Below, in pieces: positions 11,501-22,600 of a stretch of DNA of 64,000 nt. Both the position numbers and the translations under genes were made by a program. Source of the DNA: Callorhinus ursinus (Eukaryota > Chordata > Mammalia > Carnivora > Otariidae); NCBI RefSeq assembly GCF_003265705.1, contig NW_020313057.1, positions 2,825,893 through 2,889,892 on the forward strand. The letters are read 5' to 3'. Within the stretch, counting starts at the first letter, position 1. Every line of letters starts with the position of its first letter. The notes below the pieces were generated by a model. The model was not told the origin of the DNA and did no database searches. It worked only from the letters and a program-made list of their open reading frames with translations.

Positions 11501-12491
11501 GGGACTCTGAAGCGGATTTCTTTGTGGCATATCTCTGTGCTTTCAGTGTGTACTTCTGCTAACTGTGCTGAGGGCCGGGGCGAGAGGCGTCCCTGCTCTT
11601 CTGCCGCATGTTGTTATGAAAACGGACACCTAGTTATTTGTGGAGCTGTCGCCACCTTCTGGTTGGTGTCGCCTCAGCCCGACCAGCTTAGCTTTAATAA
11701 CGGCCCCGTGTTCGGTCTTCCTGATGTTTCTTGCCTCCTTTCCCATGTTCTAAATATAAAGTATGGGCCTTTTTTATAAGAATACATTTTTAGAGAATGA
11801 AAAAACCGATGAGAAAATGAGTTTGGTATTTTCCCAAGGGCGTCACCGTCTGGCATTTGTACAGCAGCGTGTTTGCAGCCAGTTTATTGAGTTTGATGTG
11901 GCGGCAGCCGTGGGGCGGGCAAAGCTGAAAAGGCAGTGTCTCTGTGCCTGTGCACGTGGCTCTGGTTGGCCGCCATTTCTAAGCCTTAGTTTAGCTTTGT
12001 GGCCACAGAGGTCATCCCCTGGGCTCTCGTCTTAATGCCTTTGGGTACCAGATGGCCTCACTGTCCCTGATGAATTTGTAGGTTCGCTTCAGAGCCAGGC
12101 AAATCAGGAGTTTGTCAGTGAAACCCTTGGCTGTTGGGAAACAGTTCTTGCCCTATCCACTCCCTCAGCTTTCTCCTCACCGCCCGCCGCCCATCTGGGA
12201 ATGGTGGGTGCCGAGGGCAGGCTTCCCATCGTCAGCTGACCCAGGCCTGGAGTTGGCCTGCCTACAATCCCAAGTGATTCTGCTCTTTCAGAATATTGTC
12301 AGAGGGCTGCTGGAATCTCTTGGAGAGAGCTCCTAAAGAATGCTTTGGAATTACTTTTAACTTGCCAGAAGTGGTTGTAGCAATTCACAAGTTTCATTGT
12401 TTTGCTTTGATTGGTTACAATACACCTGTAACCTATAGGACACATGCATACGTTGCCATGTTTCCAGTATTGTTTAAAAGGCTTTGATTAT
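11501..12491. other. non-coding stretch containing one CTCF-like motif and part of a local duplication
   Basis: No gene or recognised repeat. It contains a CTCF-like motif at 11649-11662 and one copy (12021-12070) of a diverged local duplication whose partner is near 13.5 kb. Confidence 0.4.
11649..11662 (-). promoter_or_regulatory. CTCF-like motif
   Basis: The - strand reads CCAGAAGGTGGCGA, matching CCASYAGRKGGCRS at 12 of 14 positions, including the AG..GGC core. It lies outside recognised repeats. Confidence 0.45.
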
Positions 12492-12987
12492 ATTAAGTCA
12501 ATCAGAGAAAGACATGTATCATGACCTCACTGATATGAGGAACTCTTAATCTCAGGAAATAGAAACTGAGGGTTACTGGAGTGGTGGGGGGTGGGAGGGA
12601 TGGGGCGGCTGGGTGATGGACATTGGGGAGGGTATGTGCTATGGTGAGCGCTGTGAAGTATGCAGGACTGTTGAATCACAGATCTGTACCTCTGAAGAAA
12701 ATAATACATTATATGTTAAAAAAAAAAAAAGATAGCAGGAGGGGAAGAACGAAGGGGGGGAATCGGAGGGGGAGACGAACCCTGAGAGACGATGGACTCT
12801 GAAAAACAAACTGAGGGTTCTAGAGGGTAGGTGGGTGGGGGGATGGGTTAGCCTGGTGATGGGTATTAAAGAGGGCACGTTCTGCGTGGAGCACTGGGTG
12901 TTATGCACAAACAATGAATCATGGAACACTGCATCAAAAACTAATGACGTAATGTATGGTGATTAACATAATAAAAAACAGTTTAAA
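12492..12987 (+). mobile_element. carnivoran L1 3' end, 5' truncated, with target-site duplication
   Basis: Two characteristic L1 3' UTR blocks follow each other. The first runs from 'acctcactgatatgaggaac' to 'tacattatatgttaaaa', and the second from 'gagagacgatggactctgaa' to 'ggtgattaacataataaaa'. An internal A12 run separates them. A single 16-nt duplication, aaaaggctttgattat, flanks the whole unit at 12476-12491 and 12988-13003, so the two blocks entered as one insertion. Confidence 0.92.
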
Positions 12988-13003
12988 AAAAGGCTTTGAT
13001 TAT

Positions 13004-13600
13004 TAGTGCTTCTAGGTAGAATTTGATTTTAAATATTTAGGTAAACATAAAACTTAGCATAATCTCTAAATTTGATTTTTTAAATCTCACAGGATTAGGT
13101 TTTAAATTTTATCTTTCTGATGTAGAAACATGCAGATGAACTACTAGTGCCCAAAATAGTATGATTAGGAGACTGCAATATGATGCAAGGAATATTTGTC
13201 TTGTTAGTCTTGTTGTGAGATTTTTCTGTGGGAATGGTTATTTACCTCTGGAAAGCAATCAACATAGGATGCCTGGAATAGGCATGGAGTGGGCCCAGAA
13301 TCAACCTTCCATAGGGAAAACAATGAAAAGCAAGGACTCAAAATCCATCTATAGTGTTGGGATTTCTTGTCCTCTGGGATAGTAGAGTTTCCATAATGAC
13401 TTCTACTGATTTGCAGATATTAAAGGCAGAATCTCACCAGGTGGTGGTTTTCAGTGCATGCTGTTTGGGCTTGTGGTCCTCCAGGCTCTTGTCTAATGCC
13501 TTTGGGTACCACATGGTGTCACTGTCTCCTCCTGGCCCAAGACCACATTTTTAGGCTTGCCTCAAATATCTAAGGTGCAATTCTGTTATTATTCAACTCC
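13004..13600. other. non-coding stretch
   Basis: No gene is recognised. It contains the second copy (about 13482-13532) of a roughly 50-bp local duplication with partner near 12.05 kb. Confidence 0.4.
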
Positions 13601-13796
13601 TTTTTTTTTTTTAAAGATTTTATTTATTTATTTGAGAGAGAGAGAATGAGAGAGAGAGAGCACATGAGATGGGGAGGGTCAGAGGGAGAAGCAGACTCCC
13701 CGCCAAGCAGGGAGCCTGATGCGGGGCTCGATCCCAGGACCCTGGGATCATGACCTGAGCCGAAGGCAGACAATGACTGAGCCACCCAGGCACCCC
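13601..13796 (-). mobile_element. Can-SINE, antisense, full length
   Basis: Poly-T, 'aaagattttatttatttatt', GA-rich body, 'cagactccccgccaagcagg', then the inverted tRNA head ending 'gccacccaggcacccc'. It is flanked by 11-nt duplications at 13588-13598 and 13797-13807 (attattcaact / attactcaact). Confidence 0.93.
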
Positions 13797-13807
13797 ATTA
13801 CTCAACT

Positions 13808-14590
13808 TCTTAGAGTTTTGCAGCGCGTCCCCTTCATCTCAGAGCATCCTGAAAGGTCCTTGCTGTCAGGCCTATTTCTTGCTGTGCCCTACACTCTGAC
13901 TAAGCCATTTAGAACACCACGTAGCACCTTGCAGGTGTGCTAGACCTTTTTACACTTTTCAGAAGGTTCTTAATATTGGTAGCATGAATGGGTCTTAGAA
14001 CCATTGAATGTCATCAGTGAGAAGGGCTGTGGGTCATTTAGTCGTACTCCTATGTTTTTGAAGAAATCAGGGCTTAGAGAGGTGAAGCTTCAATGTAAGG
14101 TTTCTCAGACCTCTAAATAAACTCTGCAATGGTGTTGGTCACATAGTTCATCTAATAATATCTTCGATTTATTCAGTTCCCATAGACATGCCAGAGACTG
14201 TACGGAGTACCGAAATCTACATTTCAACCAGTTCTTACAACACTCAATTTAACAGAGGGGAGAATGGAGGGTCGGGGAAGTTAAGCTTTTTCCAGGATGT
14301 CAAGCCAGTTTTATTTCTCCTTTATCGACTTGAAACTTTAAAAAAAAAAAAATTACACATCAGTTTATTTAATCAGGGTAGTGAATATGACAAAAATGTC
14401 TTCATGTTTATTTCTGGAAGAATGTTTCAATAATAATACCCACGTACAAAGTACTTTTCCTTCCAGCAGTTCTGCCTCATCTTCTCTGTCAGGCTTCTGG
14501 ATTACCTGTTCCTCGGGGAGGAAACCCTGACTCCCACTCCACTTTCAGCTGGTACGCACACCTTGTTACTAGGACTTCAGGCAGCTCAGG
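13808..14590. other. non-coding stretch with ancient MIR-like pieces
   Basis: No gene is recognised. Near 14050-14095 ('aatcagggcttagagaggtg') and 14165-14290 the sequence resembles degraded antisense MIR-age repeats. Confidence 0.4.
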
Positions 14591-14591
14591 G

Positions 14592-14605
14592 GCTCCCTCT
14601 ACTGG
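14592..14605 (-). promoter_or_regulatory. CTCF-like motif, strong match
   Basis: The - strand reads CCAGTAGAGGGAGC. It matches CCASYAGRKGGCRS at 13 of 14 positions; only the C at position 12 differs. It lies outside recognised repeats. Confidence 0.5.
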
Positions 14606-15821
14606 TAGTTAAGCCAGGACTCTGTTACGTAATCTGAGTACTTTTTATTGACCCAGTCCAGGGAGTCTTTGGGGAATGTGAGTATAGAACAGATACGGTC
14701 TTCGCAGTGAAGAGATGACGATTTCTATATACATATTGCTGGAATACAAGGTGGGGATGGGTGAGCGCTAGGAAAAGGGAACAGAGAAAATTCTTTTGTT
14801 GTTGAGAAGTCGGAGTTTAATCACAGCTGGGGAATTAGGAAAGGCGGTGTGGAAGATTTGACATTTATCTGGCTCTGAATGAGTGAGACCGGGCTTTGTG
14901 GCGGTTCACAGATAGGGTGGGCGGAGGGTGAGCATCTCTGCTGGAGGGGATGGTGCTGGCCGAGGCGTGCTGGCAAGGAGGGCAGGGAAATGTGAAAAAC
15001 TGGGGGGTTGGTCTCAGTTTAATTGGAGGAGAACAGGACCTGTGAAATGGGAGAGTTCCCTTAGGGTCAGGACGGCCTTTTCCAGCCTTGGTAGCGGTGA
15101 GGAAGATGGTTGGGAGAGGGAAGAAAGTTGAATAAGAGGGTCATTTAGATTCCATGTGTTGGCCACGGCTCCAGGGTGGAAAGTCGCAGAGAAGTGGCCA
15201 GAATCCAGATTCCAGATCCTTCCGCAGCCACTGCCACGAGTCCTGGAAGTTCACAGAGGTTGCTCCCTGCCAGTCCACCCCCTTCTTCCTAAGTGACGTT
15301 TTCCCAGGCTCTGGCACGGTCTGCTTCATGAAGGGCTACCAGGGCTTCTTTAGTCTGGTCCACAGGCCGGCCTCAGAGCTACACTTGACTCTCAGCCTCC
15401 CGTGTCCCCTCTCCCGGCGCCAGTTGTGAAGAAGCGCAGACCAGTGAGAAAGAACCGAAGGGAAGGGTTTGCACCTTCCTCTGTGGTACAACTCCTCCAG
15501 CCCCCACCCACCTGCTCGAGTGTCTGCCTCAGTCCAGCAGGAGACACGCTACCACCTTACTGCACTGGTCCTCTGGGAGCAGATGCACTTCCCAGATACT
15601 ACATCTCAAGAGAAATCAGGAAAAAATTCCAAGCTAGAACTTGTTTTCTAGGTTTAGAACTGAAGCCTTTTCATTCCGCATACTGAAAGCTCTGCCCAAG
15701 TCTTGGCACCAAGGTCCCCAGGATGGTGCCTGTACCCGGTGCTGGCATTCAGGAAAGACTGGGCTGAGCAGCCTGTGTTGCCTCTGCTTGTGAGAAGGGT
15801 GGGATCGGAGGGGCAGAGGAC
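14606..15821. other. non-coding, moderately GC-rich stretch
   Basis: No gene is recognised. Several frames of 60-95 codons overlap on both strands, which is expected in GC-rich DNA; none has recognisable content. Confidence 0.4.
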
Positions 15822-15847
15822 GGGGGGCGCGGCGGGGCGGGGGGTGG
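15822..15847 (+). other. G-quadruplex-capable G-rich tract
   Basis: Runs of six, two, four, six and two guanines are separated by one to three bases (ggggggcgcggcggggcggg, then gggtgg). This fits G-quadruplex potential on the sense strand of FAM107B, about 3.6 kb upstream of the start-codon exon. Confidence 0.5.
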
Positions 15848-15939
15848 CTGAAGTGAGAGACTGTGGAGGTCAAATCATCGAGACAGAGGAAAGAGTCACC
15901 CAGGGTTTGAGCCCTGACCGCCCTCGCCTTCTTGCTGTC

Positions 15940-16610
15940 ACCACTTAGATGCCTGTCTGGCAAGTACCTCCGACTCTTCATGTCCCAAGCAGAACTCCTG
16001 GTCTCATCTCCTGTCCAGCCAGCTCCCCGCACAGCCTCCCTTCCCGACGGTGCCGACTTCTCGTGGCTCAGGCCAGGAACCTTGGAGTCACCCTTGATTC
16101 TCCCGTGCCTTTCACACCTCAGATCCAGTCCTTCAGGAAACCCCAGAGGCTTTCCAGTCAGTCCAGCCTGACGCGTCTGTCCTCCCACCTGCGCGGCCAC
16201 CATCCTGGTCTAAACCATCTGTCACCCGCATCACGGTCAGAGCTCCCTGCCCGGGTCTTTCCCTGCCTGCCACTGCTATTCTAAACTGAATAACTAGAAT
16301 GGTCCTTCAACAATAGGAGTCCGATCTTGTCACTTCTCCGCTTCAACCGCGAGTGGCTTTTGTGCTATCTCCAGAGTAAAGGCCAAGTCCTTACAGTGGC
16401 CCTCATGCGCCCACAATATCTGGCCCTCCCACCCCCATCCCCTCCCTCAGCTGCTCTGTCCCTGTCCTCACCGACACTCGCCTCCAGCCACACGTTAGTT
16501 ACTCCCCATGTCGCTCAGGCACGCTCCTGCCTTGTGGCCTTCGCACGAGCTCCTCCGTCCATCTGGAGCGCTCTTCCACGTGTCCACAGGGCTCACCCTC
16601 CCCCATGTAA
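15940..16610 (+). mobile_element. L2 LINE 3' portion (end of ORF2 plus 3' UTR)
   Basis: The first half translates with a reverse-transcriptase-tail fragment LGVTLDSPVPFTPQIQS. The second half has 'ggccaagtccttacagtggc', 'cacgctcctgccttgtggcc' and 'ctggagcgctcttccacgtg' in L2 order. It is ancient and non-functional, and it explains the GC-rich open frames here on both strands. Confidence 0.78.
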
Positions 16611-19476
16611 TACTGACCTTAGGAGGCTGTAATCTGTTTTGATTTGGTGTCATGGAGATTATCCGCGGCTCAGAGCAGAGAAACAGATCCTTTTATGGAA
16701 TCCTGTAGGCCTTTCTTGTCTACTGATTAACGAGAATGAAACTGCTGTTGGCTTTTAAAGACAACTGGGACTGCACAGAAGTGTGTGTGGTGCATTTCAC
16801 ATTTCAACCAAGGAGCACATTTTTGTGTGGGGCAGCGCATGAAGGTCAGGCTGGCTGTGATGGGTTCACTGATTCGCCATATGCAAGGTTTGTAATTCTC
16901 CGTTCAGTGACGGTTGCAGACATTCTTATTTAAAAGATCAGTGCAAATTGTGTTCAAGGAATAATTTGTTAATACATGTCTCAAAGTTCAGTAATTTTGA
17001 GCCTCAATTATGCCGTTAAACCTAAAATATATAAATGAATAACACATCTATAGTTTCTCTGTTTTAGCTGATTCATTTGTTCTTTGGGTTTTTAACCTCT
17101 TTATTTTCACATTAATCTTCAAAAGATTTTGCTATAAAAATAGCAGATTTGGTAGACAACATGGGTTTTGAGACCAGAGGACATTCATTTTAGTTTGAGG
17201 TTTACCTTACTGGTGATTATTAGTATGGAGAAGTTATTTAATGTTTGTCTCCCCAAAGTGAAAATTTTAGTCCTGCTCATTGGGTTGTTGCTAGGATCAG
17301 ATGTGGTCACGTATTGGCTCTGGGTAATTGTTGGCTGCCATTTGGAATATCATTTCCCACTGGACGCGGAAGAGTACACCAGTGTTTTGGGATCGTTCAG
17401 GGTTCAGGAAAACATCTTTAATGGCTTTGAAAGCAAAACTACTGCTTATAACTGACTGCTGCAGGACCCATTTTTTGTTTCTGTTTTAAAAATTTTGGTG
17501 GAAAACACATCTTTATTCTTTCCACTGTCCACCCCACACCCCCATGCCCAGAGTCCATGGAAACCCACAGTTTGTTCTCTCCTCCCTTCGTCCAGCCCCC
17601 ACACGTAAATATGCACACATTTACTTAGGTGTTTGCTCAGTGCATTGATGTGATGGGCAGAAATAAAGATGGAACTTGTCTTCCATTGAGGAGCTTATCC
17701 CTGGAGGAGCTCACCACTTTTTCAGTTTAGACCAGATTCGATTGAGTACAACTTTTATTCAGCTTCTACCATGTGCCAGACACTTTGCTGGACTTGGGGA
17801 CTTGAAACTGTAAAAGAAGTGGGTCTAACTCTTGGGGAGAACAGACAGAAACCTAGGGTTGCTCTGTGTCGGGATGCATTTCGTGACAGAAGTACATGTA
17901 TGCCACTGCTGGGTGGTGATTATTATCTTGATGTCCTTGGGGAAGTGGGGGAAGGTGGCAGTGCTGGGTGTGAGCCCACTCACACGTGGACCTGCTTCCC
18001 AACCGTGCCCTGTTCTGTGATCACTGTTCCATTTAGGGGCATAAAACTGGCCAGACGATTAGTTAAGTGTGTTCTCTGGACTTTGAGGAGAAAGCCCAAT
18101 GTCAAATACTCTGCCGTAGTCAGGCTCTGCATCTCATTTTTTGTTTGGGAAACAAAAGCCAATACACAGGGACAGGGAAGCATAAAATGGCATGTTAATT
18201 ATTTTGAAATATTGGCCAGATTTGTTTTGGAGGCAAGGGAACAGGTTGGAGGTCATGGGCAAGAGAAGAGCTAAGGGGTGGGGTGTACGGCAATTGGGTG
18301 CCAGCCAGATGGACCTGCGGGCAGTTTCCAGCATGGTGCTTAGTCAGCCTGCTTCCTCCCAGCTCTTGCCCTCCTTGTGTTCTTCTGTCTCATTAAATAT
18401 CACATATATTCACAGAGTGCTCACTGTGTGCTGCACGCTGCCCCCTGATAGTTAAACAGGAGTGTATGCCCTGCTGTCCAGGCGTGTCTCTTATTGGGCA
18501 GGACACATAGATTTGAATCATAGGATCAACAACTAGAATTGAACATGGGGGAAGGGACCCTAGGGGTTGTCATCTGTTTGTTTCACTTTACTGATCCGGA
18601 GTCTGGGCCCAGAAAGGCTGTGTGACTCTGCTCAGGCATTACATCAAGTTTTCCTTCTGCTGTACTCCAGTGACTGCCTGTCCTCCCTGCCACGATCCCG
18701 TGCAGATAGGCTCCTGTTATAAGGATCCCCCCCCACCCTCCTCCCTCTTTCTTCCCTCCCTGGAACTTCCTTCCTTCCTGGCTCTGTCCTAGGGCAGCTG
18801 GAGAGGGGGTAAGACAAAAGTCTTGCCCTCAGGAGCATTTGCTTTAGAGAGCCAGTAGCAAAGAAGCAACATCTGCCGTCTAGACAAAGCAGGGAAGGGC
18901 TGGGGATGGGATTGCGGGTGTAAGCACTGTGGTGAGAGGTCAGACCTCTCTGGAGGAGGTGGCATTTGAAGAGGGAGCTGAGGAGATGTGAACAGGGTGC
19001 TCACGTAAGGGGAGGGAGACCCGGCCAGCGGCAGCATAAGGAACAGTGCTCTGTGCTCCAGAAACCTCTTGACATTGATGGAGGTCAAGGGTCTGCACAC
19101 TGCCAGTGCGTATTCATTTGGGAAGGCTGAAAGAAGCAGTGAAGGACCTCAGTCTGGTGCCCGAGGTGCTTGTTATGGGCTTAAGTTGGTCTTTAGACAT
19201 GTTGGTGGGAAGCATCCTGTGTGACCTGAAACTCAAGGTGTGAGGAGTAGCGACCAGAGTCAGGTTATGGGACCCCTTTGCTTTAGTCATGGGCCACCCA
19301 GAACAGCAAGGCCATTCTTCTCCCTCTTGGACTCTCCCTGTTGCTTTCACAAAACTTCAGATACTTTTCAGTGAAGTAGTGAAGTGGGCCCAGGAGAATC
19401 CCATGTTGTAACGCGCCGTACCATGTGAGACTTCTCAGCGGAAAAGCCTATAGATGATCTCGCCTTTCCGTTTCAG
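16611..19476. other. sequence immediately upstream of the FAM107B start-codon exon
   Basis: About 2.9 kb ending at the acceptor 'cctttccgtttcag'. No exon is recognised. Positions 16730-17130 are AT-rich and repeat-poor. Positions 18900-19070 resemble the same unnamed ancient repeat as at 7.6-8.9 kb. The longest frame (17771-18274, 167 codons) has no recognisable domain or splice support. Confidence 0.4.
18438..18451 (-). promoter_or_regulatory. CTCF-like motif, weaker
   Basis: The - strand reads CTATCAGGGGGCAG, matching 12 of 14 positions of CCASYAGRKGGCRS. It is about 1 kb upstream of the FAM107B coding start exon. Confidence 0.35.
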
Positions 19477-19660
19477 ACGGCCCATCTGAGGGTACTGACC
19501 TTAAGGACGCCTATCTCATCCCAAGAAACATCATGGCTGAGCCAGACTACATAGAAGATGACAATCCTGAACTAATTAGGCCTCAGAAACTAGTCAATCC
19601 TGTAAAAACGTCCCGCAACCATCAGGATCTTCACAGAGAACTTCTCATGAATCAAAAAAG
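19477..19660 (+). CDS. FAM107B: FAM107B start-codon exon
   Basis: The acceptor tttcag ends at 19476; the donor is at 19661 (gtacag). The canonical ATG is at 19533, giving 42 codons plus two bases (phase 2 junction). Upstream of the ATG the same frame stays open through 18 codons ([18 protein letters not shown]) to the acceptor, where two bases (ac) would complete a codon begun in an earlier exon. This bases-in-phase opening is compatible with a longer N-terminally extended isoform; otherwise 19477-19532 is 5' UTR. Confidence 0.93.
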
Positions 19661-22600
19661 GTACAGTGATTTCTTGAGCTAAGTTTTCCTTTGGGGACTT
19701 TGACTTAAGAGATTTTTTTCTTTTCTTGACTGTATTTAAGGCTGCCTTATTCCTTCTAGTGTGAGCCAGGGCATCCCTCCATGAAGTCAGGTCATCTGCA
19801 GGTACAGTCGCCACTGCCGCTCTTACTCCGTGGGCTACAGAACTCTGTCCCCTTCTCAAGTGGACATGTGTTGTAGAATTTGGATGGAAGGGTGTCGATT
19901 AAGTATGAAAGAGAGTATCCTAAGTCAAAAAGAAATACATTATTTCTTGGATTTGTAAAAATTCTGAATTTGCCCCTTACATTTGGGGAAGTGTGGGAAT
20001 CCAAGGTAAATACTGCCGGCTTTGGCATTTTTGAGTGGCAGGGAGAAGTGTCTAGAACTACCTCAACTTAATAATAGACAAGAGCTCTCTCTCTCTTTTT
20101 TTTAAGTAACATTTAAAATTATTACTATGATCATTTTTATTATTTTTTTGGAGGGGAGAAAACATTTACCTTTTTATCTTCTTTGTAGACCATTTGTTGG
20201 TGCCCATAAACATGTTTATCTGTTGGGTTGATAGAGTCTGCTTTTTAAGTAATTTTGGGCAGGGCCAGTTGACTAGGAGAGCTCGGGACACAAAGTTACT
20301 TATATTATTTAAGACCTATTGAGCTCCCCTGAGAGCTCTTCCCATTTCTTCAGAATGAAGCTATTGATCTGAATTGTTGGACTACAGGTCGATCATACCC
20401 CCCCTCTTTGCCAAGCCCTCGTTAGCTCTCATTGAACTGAAGGGTATATAGACCAAGTTAAGCGGTAGGGTCATGTTTTAGAGGGGAGGCCTAATTTAAA
20501 TATAAAAGTAAAAACATTTAAAGAGGTGATGAGGGAGCAGTCCTCCTTCCCTAGTGCACCCCTGGATAACTCATAACTCCTGTTGAGGAATTCAATGTGA
20601 ATCCGTCGTTCCTCCAGGCCGGGAATGTGCCTTACTGCCTTTTTGTTACCAGCATGCACTAGTATGCTGTTGGATTCATGCTGATTAAATTGGATGCAAG
20701 TTTGATCCCTTCTGAACAAGTGCTTAGCTTCTAACTGTCTTTGTGACATAAAAGAAAAAAAAATACATAGATTTGGTATCATCATGCCCAAAGCAAAACA
20801 GGAACATGTATGTTCCTAAATAGGGCCACAGAATTTGGAGGCAGTCTTGCCTGGGAAATGATGCCTGCATTTTGGTAGGAGGATCAGAAGTTTGATGTAG
20901 GGGCCCCTGGGTGGCTCAGTCAGTTAAGTGTCTGCCTTCGGCTCAGGTCATGATCTCAGGGTCCTGGGATCGAGCCCTGTGTCGGGCTCCCTGCTCAGCA
21001 GGGAGCCTGCTTCTCCCTCTGCCTGTAGCTCCCCCTGCTTGTGCTCTCTCTCTCCCTTTGACAATGAGTAAATAAAATCTTTAAAAAAAGTTTGTACTCC
21101 AAAAGAGTAGCAGTCGCCACTAACTAGCTTTCTGATTGTCTTCCTTCTTGCACCTCCATTCCCTTATCTGTAAAATGGGAGTAGGGGGCATCTCTGAGGG
21201 ACATTCTAGCTCAAACTGGGTTTTGTTTTTCTGTTATATCTCTGAAAAGGCTCCAAGTCAGAATAGAGGCAAAGGTGAAACCAAAATGGGCAGAAAACTG
21301 TACTCTGAATTATAGGCTACAAATTATTCCACAAAAATATATTTAGCACCCTGGGTTATATCTCTAAAACATACAGGTTTGTATAATTGAATCTGTTGCC
21401 AGATTTTCTAGAATAGGCACTTTCTGTGAAAATGGACCTCCCTTCTGTCTGATTTTCTCTGGCCCATGATTTCTTTTCCTTATTACACAGCTGACTCTTC
21501 AGTCAGGCCCAGCTCAAGTAATTTGGGAGAATGCTGTGTTCCCTCGAGTACCATAGTGCAGAGAGGATGTCCTTTGAGCTTAGAGGGAAATCATCTAAGT
21601 CCTGGTTTGCCGTTTATCTTGACCTACCTTTATGACCTTGGACAAGGTCCCCCTTCCTGAGATACGTGTCTTCATCTATAAAGTGGGAGATGAAAATACT
21701 CTTCTTCTAAAACTTAAATAATAACATGTATGAGTACCTACTAAAATGACTGCTGTATAATAAATGCTCAATTAGTCCCATCCATGTTCCACTTCCCGTG
21801 GAGCATCATCAGAAGATTCCTATTGCTTTTCCCCATTTTTCCCTGAAGGGTGCTGGCCTGGCTTTTGAAGTACATCAAGAGGAGAAAAAAATAAGAAAGA
21901 AAAGGCAGGAAGAAGGCAGGTTTCAAAATCAAATGAATATATCTCATCCTATGTTTTGGGGTTTTCAAGATAAGGTCTTAGTTTAGTGGGGTCCTCTCAT
22001 TAGAAATACAGCTGGTTTGTGGAGTGAAACCTCTCAAGCAGTTTTTTTTTTCTTTTATTCATCTTCCATTGTACATACTTGCTAGAGACTGTGGGGTTTT
22101 TATTTCTAAATTTTCATGCCAAAGGACAGGAAGTTTCACATGGATAATATGTATGTTTGGTTAAAGGATAATTGTACTTGATTACTGGTTTGTATCGTAA
22201 CAAAAGTCTGCTTGTTTTTTTTTTTTTTTGTAATTTGTAAAGGGCCGTCCTGTATTTTATCTTATCCAGTGATCTTTCCAGTAATCCAGTGTGTGTTATC
22301 TTGGGGTCACCCTTATTTGACATGTAAATAAGAGAAAACTCAGAGAATAAACATAAAATTCAAGGTAGTTCATACAAATAAATCAAGCAGAGTAATAATA
22401 TCAGTCAGAAACAAAGCAGAGAAGAGAGAGGGAGACAGCAGCGAGATCCACATGAAGCAAGTGTTCTGTGGAGCCCTGTACCTTTGCTCTACAGAGGCAC
22501 GAATTTGGCTCAAAGCCCTGGAGCAGTTGGTTCACAGAGCTTCTCAGGTTACATTTTATTTTTTATTATTTTATTTTTATTTTTTTTATTACATTCAACT

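Noticed and set aside
15634..16203. 189-codon open frame on the - strand
   Set aside because: It lies antisense across a GC-rich stretch and an L2 relic. The overlapping + frames are equally open, and no domain or splice context is seen.
17771..18274. 167-codon open frame on the + strand
   Set aside because: No recognisable domain, repeat or codon pattern, and no splice or promoter support; consistent with chance.
1..19476. Search for the upstream FAM107B exon(s) or promoter
   Set aside because: No exon with matching phase, recognisable sequence or CpG-island promoter could be supported, so none is annotated.
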